This document shows positions 8,468 to 16,064 of a DNA stretch of 64,000 nt, piece after piece. The stretch covers positions 1 through 64,000 of the forward strand of contig DASQSE010000020.1 in assembly GCA_035642535.1 (NCBI GenBank), written 5' to 3'. Made by a program: the position numbers and the translations under genes. The notes beneath the pieces were generated by a model. The model ran no database searches, was not told where the DNA came from, and saw only the letters and a list, made by a program, of their open reading frames with translations. The first letter of the stretch is position 1. Each line of letters opens with the position of its first letter. This DNA comes from Jatrophihabitans sp035642535. GTDB lineage: Bacteria > Actinomycetota > Actinomycetes > Mycobacteriales > Jatrophihabitantaceae.

Positions 8468-8484
8468 TGACAGTATCACTGTCA
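8468..8484 (-). promoter_or_regulatory. Palindromic operator upstream of acyl-CoA dehydrogenase
   Basis: TGACAGT (8468-8474), spacer ATC, ACTGTCA (8478-8484): a perfect 7+3+7 inverted repeat, 28 nt upstream of the start codon and overlapping a -10-like TGATAC on the minus strand. Symmetry and length fit a TetR-family site; no regulator gene is adjacent. Confidence 0.75.
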
Positions 8485-8505
8485 TCGAGGATCCATGGCG
8501 TGTGC

Positions 8506-9027
8506 CTAGGGCGTCCAGGTGTAGCTCTTGGCCTGCGGTACCCAGTCGAGTTCGACGCTCGCGTACGACAGCCGCACGTTGTCAGTCGGTGCGCCGGATC
8601 CAGACGCACCCAGGTGGTAATGGACGATCTTGGCGCCGGTGCAGGTGATGGTCAGGCTGTTGACCTGCCGGCCGGACACGTCGGTCTGGTAGCCCTTGAT
8701 CGTCGCCTTGTGGGTCGTCTTCTCGGCGAACGCCTGCAGGATCAGCGGCGAGAATTCCCCCGTCGGCATGCCGATACTGACGACCTCTTCGGTCAGCGTG
8801 CCGCTGCCGTCGCTGTCCCCGCCGAACGACATCGTGGTCAACTTGATCTTGCTGTTCCCGGTGACGTTCGACAGGGTCAGGTAGTAGACGTGCGGATTCC
8901 CGGTCGCCGCATCGGCCGAGACCTCGTCCGCGTTCGTCAGCGCCATCGCACCGACGAGGGCGCCCACTCCGATCGCGCTGCCCTTGAGCAGCTCCCTGCG
9001 ACTCGCACCGTGCGTCTCGTCTGACAT
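8506..9027 (-). CDS. Tat-exported Hcp-like (type VI tube-fold) protein
   Basis: 173 residues. The N-terminus has a twin-arginine signal (SRRELLKGSAIGVGALVGAM) ending near an AxA-like site about residue 41. The mature part starts VYYLTLSNVTGNS and contains KTTHKATIKGYQTDV, then LTITCTGAKIVHYHLGA and DNVRLSYASVELDW, the order of strands seen in Hcp-family proteins (PF05638), which form hexameric rings. No other type VI secretion gene is present, and actinobacteria lack the outer membrane that system targets, so the role must differ. Ribosome site GGGGGC precedes ATG 9027. The family assignment rests on motif recognition only. Confidence 0.65.
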   Translation of the reverse strand: MSDETHGASRRELLKGSAIGVGALVGAMALTNADEVSADAATGNPHVYYLTLSNVTGNSKIKLTTMSFGGDSDGSGTLTEEVVSIGMPTGEFSPLILQAFAEKTTHKATIKGYQTDVSGRQVNSLTITCTGAKIVHYHLGASGSGAPTDNVRLSYASVELDWVPQAKSYTWTP

Positions 9028-9063
9028 CGCATGCCCCCGTTCGGAAGTTTCGGGCAGTATGCG

Positions 9064-10506
9064 TCAGCCCTGCGCGGCGCGCATCCGGGCGAGTGAGCGA
9101 TCCCGGCCGAGGATCTCCAGCGACTCGAACAGCGGCGGCGAGACGGTGCTGCCGGTGACCGCTACTCGCACCGGACCGAACGCGTTGCGCGGCTTGAGTC
9201 CGAGCCCGTCCACCAGCGCCGTGCGCAAGGCGTGCTCGATGTCCGCAGTCGCCCACGACTCGATCCCCTCGAGCGCCGGGATCGCCACAGCGAGCACCCG
9301 CTTCCCCTCGTCGCCGAGCTGCTTGGCCGCGGCGGCCTCGTCGACTACGAACTTCTCATCACTGACGAGCAGGAAGCCCAACATCTCGACGCCTTGCCGC
9401 AGCGTCTCGATCCGCTCCTGCACGAGCGAAGCGCCCGCGCGCAGCAGCCGTGCTGCCTCGGCGTCGACCTCCCGGCCGCGCGCGGCATGCTCGACAAGTC
9501 GGTCGGCGAGTTCGTCGACGCCGAGCGCCCGGAGGTAGTGGCCGTTGAGCCAGTCGAGTTTCTTCAGGTCGAACACCGGGCCCACCGTGTTCACGTTGAC
9601 CCACTCGAAGCTCGCGCTGAACTGCTCGAAGGTGAAGATCTCGGATTCGCCGGGCTGGCCGTAGCCGAGCAGCGCCAAGAAGTTCACCAGCGCCTCGGGC
9701 AGATAGCCCTCCTCGACGAACCAGGTGAGCCGGGCCGCCGGGTTCTTGCGCTTGGAGATCTTCGACTTGTCGACGTTGCGGAGCAGCGGCATGTGCGCGA
9801 ACGCGGGCTCCGGCATCTCGAGCCAGCGGTAGAGCAGCAGATGCTTGGGCGTGGACGAGATCCACTCCTCGCCGCGCACCACATGCGTGATGCCCATCAG
9901 GTGATCGTCGACGACGACGGCGAGGTGGTAGGTCGGGAAGCCGTCCGCCTTGCGGATCACCTGGTCGTCGGGTCGTGGCGCCGACACCTCGCCGCGGATG
10001 ACGTCGGTGAAGGTGAGCGGGACGTCGTCGGGGATCAGCATCCGCACGACCGGGGTGTCGGTCGTGCCACCGAAGGCTTTGCGTTCCTCGGCCGTCTTGC
10101 CGAAGCAGAGCCGGTCGTAGCCGGTCGGCTGCTGCTGCGCCCGCTGCTGCTCGCGCATCTCGGCCAGCCGCTCGGCGCTGCACCAGCAGTGGTAGGCGTG
10201 GCCGTCCTTGAGCAGCCGCTCGACGTATTCCCCGTAGGTGTCGAGCCGTTCGGACTGCCGGTAGGGCGCGAACGGGCCGCCGATGTCCGGCCCCTCGTCC
10301 CAGGTGAAACCGAGCCAGTGCAGGGTGTCGTAGATCTGCTGCTCACTGTCGGCGCGGAACCGGGCCCGGTCGGTGTCCTCGATGCGCAGCACGAACTGAC
10401 CGCCGTGTCGCCGGGCGAAGCCGAGGTTGAACAGCGACATGTACGCGGTGCCGACGTGCGGGTCGCCCGTCGGTGACGGCGCCACGCGCAGCCGCGGGGT
10501 GCTCAT
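9064..10506 (-). CDS. gltX: Glutamyl-tRNA synthetase
   Basis: 480 residues, class I synthetase. The HIGH-type signature is APSPTGDPHVGTAYMSLF at the N-terminus, and the KMSKS equivalent is VDKSKISKRKN near residue 240; the C-terminal helical anticodon-binding region follows. It charges tRNA-Glu and, since GatCAB is present, very probably also tRNA-Gln (non-discriminating). Start ATG 10506 overlaps the TGA of the upstream FAH-family gene as ATGA, so it is translationally coupled to it. A longer open frame upstream reads through that gene out of phase and is rejected. Its substrates tRNA-Glu and tRNA-Gln are encoded at 338-503. Confidence 0.97.
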   Translation of the reverse strand: MSTPRLRVAPSPTGDPHVGTAYMSLFNLGFARRHGGQFVLRIEDTDRARFRADSEQQIYDTLHWLGFTWDEGPDIGGPFAPYRQSERLDTYGEYVERLLKDGHAYHCWCSAERLAEMREQQRAQQQPTGYDRLCFGKTAEERKAFGGTTDTPVVRMLIPDDVPLTFTDVIRGEVSAPRPDDQVIRKADGFPTYHLAVVVDDHLMGITHVVRGEEWISSTPKHLLLYRWLEMPEPAFAHMPLLRNVDKSKISKRKNPAARLTWFVEEGYLPEALVNFLALLGYGQPGESEIFTFEQFSASFEWVNVNTVGPVFDLKKLDWLNGHYLRALGVDELADRLVEHAARGREVDAEAARLLRAGASLVQERIETLRQGVEMLGFLLVSDEKFVVDEAAAAKQLGDEGKRVLAVAIPALEGIESWATADIEHALRTALVDGLGLKPRNAFGPVRVAVTGSTVSPPLFESLEILGRDRSLARMRAAQG

Positions 10507-11303
10507 GCCTGCACCACGGGATTGGTCAACGTGCCGATGCCCTCGATCTCGATACTCACGGTGTCGCCGGCCACGATCGGCCCCACTCCTTCGGGCGTCC
10601 CGGTCAGGATGACGTCGCCCGGCAGCATCGTCATGATCGCCGAGACGAACGCGATCAGCGTCTTGATGTCGTGGATCATCTGACTGGTGCGACCGTCCTG
10701 CTTCACCTCGCCGTTGACCCTGGTGATCAGCCGCAGGTCGCTCGGATCGAGCACCGTCTCGACCCACGGACCCAGCGGGCAGAACGAGTCGTAGCCCTTC
10801 GAGCGGGTGAACTGCACGTCGGCGCGCTGCTGATCGCGAGCGGTGACGTCGTTCGCCGCCGCGTACCCGAAAACGTGGTCGAGCGCGTTCTCGGGTGACA
10901 CGTTGCGCGCGGGCGTGCCGATGACCACCGCGAGCTCACCCTCGTAATGCACCTCGTTGCTCGACGGCGGCAGCCGGATCGCGTCGCCGTCGCCGATGAC
11001 GGACGTGGACGGCTTCATGAAGATCATCGGCGTCTCGGGCACCTCATTGCCCATCTCGCGCGCATGTGCCGCGTAATTCCTGCCGAGCGCGATCACCTTG
11101 CTCGGCAGGAACGGCGAGAGCAGCCGCACGTCGGGCAGCGCCCAGCGGTCGCCGGTGAAAGTGATCGCACCGAACGGGTGCCCCTCGATCGCCGCGACGG
11201 TCAGCGACTCGACCGGCGCACCATCCGGTCCCTCGACGGTCCCCCACGCGACGCCTGCCTCGGCGGCGGGCGAACCAGGATGGACGAAGCGGGCGACACG
11301 CAC
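10503..11303 (-). CDS. Fumarylacetoacetate hydrolase (FAH) family protein
   Basis: 266 residues from GTG 11303. The FAH fold motifs are clear: IFMKPSTSVIGDGDAI, the metal-binding VHYEGELAVVIG (Glu residues as ligands), and late DVILTGTPEGVGPI. Members hydrolyse or decarboxylate 2-oxo acids such as fumarylpyruvate, oxaloacetate or acylpyruvates; the exact substrate is not clear. It lies directly upstream of gltX, overlapping 4 nt, an arrangement I recall from mycobacteria (Rv2993c-gltX). The coupling to gltX is probably positional and not metabolic. Confidence 0.9.
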   Translation of the reverse strand: MRVARFVHPGSPAAEAGVAWGTVEGPDGAPVESLTVAAIEGHPFGAITFTGDRWALPDVRLLSPFLPSKVIALGRNYAAHAREMGNEVPETPMIFMKPSTSVIGDGDAIRLPPSSNEVHYEGELAVVIGTPARNVSPENALDHVFGYAAANDVTARDQQRADVQFTRSKGYDSFCPLGPWVETVLDPSDLRLITRVNGEVKQDGRTSQMIHDIKTLIAFVSAIMTMLPGDVILTGTPEGVGPIVAGDTVSIEIEGIGTLTNPVVQA

Positions 11304-11378
11304 GAGGTCTCACGCTACCGGGCGTGTTGGCACCGCCCCGACGCGCTTGCAGGGACAGGGTCCGCGATAATCGAGGCC

Positions 11379-11843
11379 GTGAGTTCTTCCCTGTCCAGCG
11401 TCGCGGTCGAGAAGCGCCGCCAACTCGCGGCGACGCTCGGTCTGTTCGCGATGCTGTTCATCGCGGTCGGCGCCGTCGGCGCGACGGGTGCGACGACGCC
11501 CCTCGTCAAGGCGTTCGTAGTCGGCTCGCTCCTCGTCGCCGCCCTGCTCGGCCTGCTGGCATGGGGCGTGCTTCAGTCGGTCAAGCGGGATGTCGCCGAG
11601 CGGCGGCTCGACGCGGCCATCGAGGCAGCGGTCGCGGCGCGCGGCGGGTCGATGTGCGACTGCGGGATCGAGCACGACCCGAACGAGATGCACCTCGTCG
11701 GAGACGAGCATGGGCAGAGTGTCGACGCGTGCGATCACGATGGTCGCGGCACCGACTGCGCGCACTCGTGCGAGACGTGCGTCCTCGCCGCGATGCGCCC
11801 GTCCCCGAACACGACGCGCGCGCAGCGGTTCTCTACACAGTAG
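11379..11843 (+). CDS. Small membrane protein with Cys/His-rich C-terminal tail
   Basis: 154 residues from GTG 11379. The start follows a -10-like GATAAT (11366-11371) by 7 nt with no Shine-Dalgarno, so the message is probably leaderless. Two membrane helices span about residues 15-32 (LGLFAMLFIAVGAVG) and 38-60 (VKAFVVGSLLVAALLGLLAW). The cytosolic or external tail carries CDCGIEHDP, then CDHDGRGTDC and CAHSCETC-like spacing, a likely metal-binding cluster. No known family was recognised. Its last 11 bases overlap the 3' end of cimA on the other strand. Confidence 0.72.
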   Translation: MSSSLSSVAVEKRRQLAATLGLFAMLFIAVGAVGATGATTPLVKAFVVGSLLVAALLGLLAWGVLQSVKRDVAERRLDAAIEAAVAARGGSMCDCGIEHDPNEMHLVGDEHGQSVDACDHDGRGTDCAHSCETCVLAAMRPSPNTTRAQRFSTQ

Positions 11844-13416
11844 GGGCGGCGCCCAGCAGTCCGAAGCGGACGGCGTCGTGCAGTGCCAGCCAGGACGCCT
11901 CGATGACGTTGCCGTGTACGCCGACGGTCGTCCACTCCCGTTCGTGGTCGCTCGTCTCGATCAGCACCCGGGTAACAGCCTCGGTGCCGTGCTTGCCGGC
12001 CATGATCCGCACCTTGTAGTCGGTGAGCTCCATCTTCGCCAGCCGCGGGTAGGTCCGCTCCAGCGCCTTGCGCAACGCCTTGTCGAGCGCGTTGACCGGA
12101 CCGTTGCCCTCCTCGGTCATGATCACCCGCTGCCCGCCGGCGGTCAGCTTGACCGTCGCCTCGCTCACGAGCGCTCCGTCCTCCCGGCGGTCGATGATCA
12201 CCCGGTACGACTCGAGCGTGAACGGCTCGCTGGTCTCGCCGAGCTCGTTGCGCAGCAACAGCTCGAACGACGCGTCCGCCGCCTCGTACGACCAGCCTGC
12301 GGCCTCGCGCTCCTTGACTCGTTCGACGACCTTGCTGACGACGTCCGGACGGGCGCTGACGTCCACGCCCAGCTCCTGCGACTTCAGCTCGACCGACGCG
12401 CGACCGGCCATCTCGGTGACGAGGATCCGCTGGTCGTTGCCGACGACAGTGGGGTCGAGGTGGTTGTAGAGCTCCGGGTCGACCTTGATGGCCGACGCGT
12501 GCAGCCCGGCCTTGTGCGCGAACGCCGAGGTGCCGACGTAGGGGGCGTGCGTGTCCGGCACGAGGTTGGCGATCTCGGCGATGGCGTGCGCGACGCGGAC
12601 CATTTCGGTGAGGCAATCGTCGGGCAACACGTCCAGGCCCATCTTCGTAACCAGCCCGCCGATGACGCTGAAGATGTTCGCGTTGCCGGCCCGTTCGCCG
12701 TATCCGTTGGCGGTACCTTGGACGTGCGTCGCGCCGGCATCCACGGCGGCCAGGGTGTTGGCCACCGCGCAGCCCGTGTCGTCCTGGGTGTGGATACCGA
12801 GCCGGATGCCGGCGCGACGCTGCACCTCCGATACGACGTCGTGGACGCCCATCGGAAGCATTCCGCCGTTTGTGTCGCAGAGGACCCCGACGTCAGCGCC
12901 GGCGGAGGCTGCCGCGTCGAGAACACGCACGCCGTAATCGCGGTCGTGTTTGTAGCCGTCGAAGAAGTGCTCGCAGTCGAGGAACACCCGGCGACCCGCG
13001 GCGCGCAGGAAGGCGACGGTATCGCCCACCATCGCGAGGTTCTCCGCCAGCGTGGTGCGCAGCGCTCGCTCGACGTGCCACACGTCCGATTTCGCGACGA
13101 GCGTTACGACCGGCGCCTGCGAGTCGAGCAGCGCGCGCACCTGCGGATCGTCCTCGACCCGGACGCCGGCCTTGCGCGTCGCGCCGAACGCCACCAGCAC
13201 CGCGTGCCGCAGCGCGAGTTCGCCCGAGCTCGCCCGGGCGAAGAACTCGGTGTCCTTCGGCATCGCGCCCGGCCAGCCGCCCTCGATGAACCCGACGCCG
13301 ACCTGGTCGAGCAGCCGCGCGACCGCCAGCTTGTCGGCCACCGAGTAGGTGATCCCTTCGCGCTGGGCCCCGTCGCGCAGCGTCGTGTCGAAGACGTGGA
13401 AGGCGTCGGTCTGCAT
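11833..13416 (-). CDS. cimA: (R)-citramalate synthase
   Basis: 527 residues from ATG 13416 (ribosome site AAGGACG 5 nt upstream); an in-frame ATG at 13446 falls in the terminator stem and is unlikely. It condenses pyruvate and acetyl-CoA to citramalate, the first step of threonine-independent isoleucine synthesis. DRE-TIM signature FDTTLRDGAQREG at the N-terminus, GGWPGAMPKD, LCDTNGGMLP, and the C-terminal LeuA-type allosteric domain with KVRIMAGKHG. Length and the motif GNANIFSVIGGLVTKMG point to CimA and not LeuA or homocitrate synthase. The usual metal-ligand pair HxH is IHTQDDTG here, with Gln for the second His. Expression is controlled by a leader peptide and terminator just upstream. 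Confidence 0.9.
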   Translation of the reverse strand: MQTDAFHVFDTTLRDGAQREGITYSVADKLAVARLLDQVGVGFIEGGWPGAMPKDTEFFARASSGELALRHAVLVAFGATRKAGVRVEDDPQVRALLDSQAPVVTLVAKSDVWHVERALRTTLAENLAMVGDTVAFLRAAGRRVFLDCEHFFDGYKHDRDYGVRVLDAAASAGADVGVLCDTNGGMLPMGVHDVVSEVQRRAGIRLGIHTQDDTGCAVANTLAAVDAGATHVQGTANGYGERAGNANIFSVIGGLVTKMGLDVLPDDCLTEMVRVAHAIAEIANLVPDTHAPYVGTSAFAHKAGLHASAIKVDPELYNHLDPTVVGNDQRILVTEMAGRASVELKSQELGVDVSARPDVVSKVVERVKEREAAGWSYEAADASFELLLRNELGETSEPFTLESYRVIIDRREDGALVSEATVKLTAGGQRVIMTEEGNGPVNALDKALRKALERTYPRLAKMELTDYKVRIMAGKHGTEAVTRVLIETSDHEREWTTVGVHGNVIEASWLALHDAVRFGLLGAAPTV

Positions 13417-13442
13417 CGGGTCGTCCTTCGGTCGGGTATGGG

Positions 13443-13510
13443 CCAAACAAAAGACCCCCCGCGTAATCGCGGAGGGTCTGCGCGTCGGTGTGGAGCTGGT
13501 ACCGACGCGC
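13443..13510 (-). promoter_or_regulatory. cimA transcription attenuator (stem plus intrinsic terminator)
   Basis: On the minus strand the leader stop codon runs into stem GCGCGTCGGT (13501-13510) paired with ACCGACGCGC (13480-13489), followed at once by terminator stem AGACCCTCCGCG (13468-13479) with CGCGGGGGGTCT (13452-13463), loop ATTA, and the run TTTTGTTT. The terminator ends 27 nt before cimA. With the Leu/Ile leader peptide this is a ribosome-dependent attenuator. No antiterminator pairing was obvious by eye. Confidence 0.85.
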
Positions 13511-13542
13511 TAACTGATAATGAGCGAGTTCAGGTGGTGCAC
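13510..13542 (-). CDS. cimA leader peptide
   Basis: A 10-residue reading frame, GTG start then HHLNSLIIS and TAG. Four of nine following residues are Leu or Ile (codons CTG, CTC, ATT, ATC), the end products of the pathway. The GTG sits 7 nt after a -10-like CAGACT (13550-13555) with no Shine-Dalgarno, so the transcript probably begins at the start codon. The stop overlaps the first base of the attenuator stem. It is too small for gene finders and is supported only by position and codon content. Confidence 0.8.
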   Translation of the reverse strand: MHHLNSLIIS

Positions 13543-13577
13543 GCCGGAGAGTCTGCCACACCGTCTCCCCACCCGCG

Positions 13578-13634
13578 ACTTTGACCCTCCCATGCACGCT
13601 GAACGACCCTCCCAGCGTGCATGGGGGGCAAAGT
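13578..13634 (-). terminator. Large hairpin terminator downstream of leuB
   Basis: CCCATGCACGCTG (13589-13601) and CAGCGTGCATGGG (13613-13625) pair perfectly over 13 bp with an 11-nt loop, and the flanks ACTTTG (13578-13583) and CAAAGT (13629-13634) extend the complementarity. It starts 9 nt beyond the leuB stop and separates leuB from the cimA leader promoter. Confidence 0.75.
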
Positions 13635-13642
13635 GGTGGACT

Positions 13643-14665
13643 TCAGCCGGCGGCGGCTTTGGCGAGGCGTTCGCCGATCTCTGACGTGCTGCCGGGGTGC
13701 TTCGGGTCGCGGCTCGCGAGGTCGGCGGCCACCGCCGCCTCCACGCGGGCGGCCGCGTCCGACGCGCCGACGTGCGCGAGCAGCATCGACACCGACAGCA
13801 CCGCGGCGGTCGGGTCCGCCTTGCCCTCGCCGGCGATGTCGGGCGCGGAGCCGTGCACCGGCTCGAACATCGACGGATTCGTGTGGCTGACGTCGAGGTT
13901 GCCGCTGGCGGCCAGCCCGATGCCTCCTGCGATCGCGGCCGCGAGATCGGTGATGATGTCGCCGAACAGGTTGTCCGTGACGATCACGTCGTAGCGGCCC
14001 GGGTCCGTCACCAGGTAGATGGTCGCGGCGTCCACGTGGTTGTAGGCGACGGTGACGTCGGGGAACTCCTCGGCCACCCGCGTGACCGTGCGGAACCACA
14101 GGTCGCCGGCATTGGTGAGGACGTTGTTCTTGTGCACCAGCGTCAGGTGCCTGGGTGGTCGCGCCTGCGCGCGGGTGAACGCATCGCGAACCACGCGCTC
14201 CACCCCGTAGGCGGTGTTGACGCTGACCTCGGTGGCGATCTCGTGCGGCGTCCCCTTGCGCAGCACCCCGCCGTTGCCGGCGTACGGCCCCTCGGTGCCT
14301 TCCCGGACGACGACGAAGTCGATGGCCGGCTCACCGGTCAGGGGTGTGCTGACGCCCGGGTAGAGCTTGGCCGGACGCAGATTCACATGGTGGTCGAGTT
14401 CGAAGCGCAGCTTCAGCAGCAGCCCGCGCTCAAGGACGCCAGAGGGGACGGACGGGTCGCCCACGGCGCCGAGCAGGATCGCGTCGTGCCCGCGGATCTC
14501 CTCCAGCGTGGAGTCGGGCAGCACCTCTCCGGTGCGATGCCAACGCGCCGCGCCCAGGTCGTACCGCGAGACCTCCACGCCGGGCTGCACCGCGTCGAGT
14601 ACGCGCAGCGCCTGCTCGGTGACCTCGATGCCGATTCCGTCGCCGGGGATGACCGCTAGCTTCAC
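13643..14665 (-). CDS. leuB: 3-isopropylmalate dehydrogenase
   Basis: 340 residues from GTG 14665. Oxidises and decarboxylates 3-isopropylmalate in leucine synthesis; the same enzyme class handles 3-methylmalate of the citramalate route. Motifs: N-terminal AVIPGDGIGIEVT, substrate site FVVVREGTEGPYAG, catalytic Lys in LVHKNNVLT, metal site TDNLFGDIITDLAA, and NAD site EPVHGSAPDIAG. The start overlaps the TGA of the MFS gene as GTGA, so translation is coupled. Followed by a strong hairpin and then the cimA attenuator, placing two steps of the citramalate pathway side by side. Confidence 0.96.
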   Translation of the reverse strand: MKLAVIPGDGIGIEVTEQALRVLDAVQPGVEVSRYDLGAARWHRTGEVLPDSTLEEIRGHDAILLGAVGDPSVPSGVLERGLLLKLRFELDHHVNLRPAKLYPGVSTPLTGEPAIDFVVVREGTEGPYAGNGGVLRKGTPHEIATEVSVNTAYGVERVVRDAFTRAQARPPRHLTLVHKNNVLTNAGDLWFRTVTRVAEEFPDVTVAYNHVDAATIYLVTDPGRYDVIVTDNLFGDIITDLAAAIAGGIGLAASGNLDVSHTNPSMFEPVHGSAPDIAGEGKADPTAAVLSVSMLLAHVGASDAAARVEAAVAADLASRDPKHPGSTSEIGERLAKAAAG

Positions 14666-16011
14666 GCCGACGAGCCTACGGGCTCGTACGTGGGCAGTTC
14701 GCGCATCGTCCGCAATGGCGAGAAGAAGACCGGCAGGACGGGCAGGCAGCCGCCGATCGCGGCCACGATCAGCGTCTCGCGCACGCCGATCGCCGAGCCG
14801 AGCACGCCGCCGATCAGCCCGCCGAGCGGCATGGTGCCCCACACCAGGAAGCGCATCGTGGCGTTCATCCGGCCCAGCAGTTCCGGCGGGCACAGGCCCT
14901 GCCGGAAACTGACCTGGGTGATGTTGTAGACGACGACCGTCCCCCACCACAGGATCTGCGTGAAAGCGAGCAGGACGAGCGTCCAGTCCTTGTGCACGAA
15001 CGGCACGACGAAGCCGAGCGGCCCGCCGACTGCGATCGAGACCCAGATCGTCGGCCCCTGGCCGATGGTCCGCGCGATCCGGCTCGCGAGGAGCGAGCCG
15101 ACGAAGCCGCCGATCGCGGAGGTGGACATGATCGCGCCGATGACGCCCGGCGACACGTCCAGGTTGCGGGCGAGCAGCACGTAGAAAACGGCGAACTGGA
15201 TCGCGGTGAACAGGTTCGAGCTGCCGGTGCACATCGCGATGGAGCGCAGCATCCGGTTGCTGACGACGAAGGAGACGCCTTCCTTGATCTCGCGGCCCAG
15301 GTGGCGATCCGGCTTGCGCTCCGGCTTCGGCGGCCGCACCTGGATCGCGCCGACCCAACCGGCCGACCAAAGGAAGCTCAGGGCGTCGATCAGGATCGCG
15401 TAGGGCGCCGTGAATGCCTGGATCAGCACCCCGCCGAGGCCCGGACCGGCGATCTGGCTCACCGACTCGCTGGCCTGCAGCTTCGAGTTGCCCTCGACCA
15501 GTGCGGCGCGATCGATCAGATCCGGCAGATACGACTGGTACGCGACGTCGAAGAACACGGTGCAGACGCCGGCCACGATCGCGACGACGTAGAGCTGGCC
15601 GATGGTCAGTACGCCGAAGAACTGGGCGAGCGGGATGGAACCAAGCGCAACGGCCCGGATCAGGTCGTTGACGATGAGCACCCAGCGGAACCGCATCCGG
15701 TCGACCCAGGCGCCCGCCGGCAGTCCGACGATCAAGAAGCCGAGGGTGTCGAGTGCCGTCAGCAGCCCGACCTCGAAGGTCGTGGCGTGTACGACGAGAA
15801 TCGCGACCAGCGGCAGCGCCAGCAAGGTGATCTGCGTGCCGAACTGGCTGATGGTCTCGCCGATCCAGAGGCGCCGGAAGTCGAGGTGGTGCCACAGCCC
15901 GCCCCGACGAGGCCTGACTTCCTTGTCGGGAACGGGCTGTGCGCCAGGGCTGGGCACGAGATCGGAGGTCACCATCTCGCCGACCTGCCCGGGCGGGTCC
16001 TCGGCCGTCAC
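14662..16011 (-). CDS. MFS transporter (enterobactin/multidrug exporter type)
   Basis: 449 residues with about 12 hydrophobic segments; first helix region QFGTQITLLALPLVAILVV, MFS loop motif GAWVDRMRFRW between helices 2 and 3, and a central loop PPKPERKPDRH. The GTG at 16011 is preceded by TTGACA, 17 nt, GAGGCT and 6 nt, a leaderless arrangement; ATG 15975 is a shorter alternative. Divergent from an ArsR-type regulator 53 nt away, so that regulator probably controls it. Its stop overlaps the leuB start, so leuB may be partly read from this promoter. Substrate unknown. Confidence 0.88.
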   Translation of the reverse strand: MTAEDPPGQVGEMVTSDLVPSPGAQPVPDKEVRPRRGGLWHHLDFRRLWIGETISQFGTQITLLALPLVAILVVHATTFEVGLLTALDTLGFLIVGLPAGAWVDRMRFRWVLIVNDLIRAVALGSIPLAQFFGVLTIGQLYVVAIVAGVCTVFFDVAYQSYLPDLIDRAALVEGNSKLQASESVSQIAGPGLGGVLIQAFTAPYAILIDALSFLWSAGWVGAIQVRPPKPERKPDRHLGREIKEGVSFVVSNRMLRSIAMCTGSSNLFTAIQFAVFYVLLARNLDVSPGVIGAIMSTSAIGGFVGSLLASRIARTIGQGPTIWVSIAVGGPLGFVVPFVHKDWTLVLLAFTQILWWGTVVVYNITQVSFRQGLCPPELLGRMNATMRFLVWGTMPLGGLIGGVLGSAIGVRETLIVAAIGGCLPVLPVFFSPLRTMRELPTYEPVGSSA

Positions 16012-16029
16012 GTGGTCAGCCTCGACCAG

Positions 16030-16057
16030 TGATTGGGAAATGTCAATCAGTTATCGT
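16030..16057. promoter_or_regulatory. Overlapping divergent promoters with inverted repeat between MFS and ArsR genes
   Basis: TGATTG (16030-16035) and CAATCA (16044-16049) form a 6-bp inverted repeat with an 8-nt spacer. It overlaps the -35 TTGACA of the MFS gene (minus) and lies just upstream of the -10-like TATCGT (16052-16057) of the regulator gene (plus). A regulator bound here would control both directions. Confidence 0.55.
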
Positions 16058-16064
16058 GTGTCGC

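Noticed and set aside
8506..9027. Part of a type VI secretion system
   Set aside because: Only an Hcp-like protein is present; no sheath, VgrG or ClpV genes, and it has a Tat signal.
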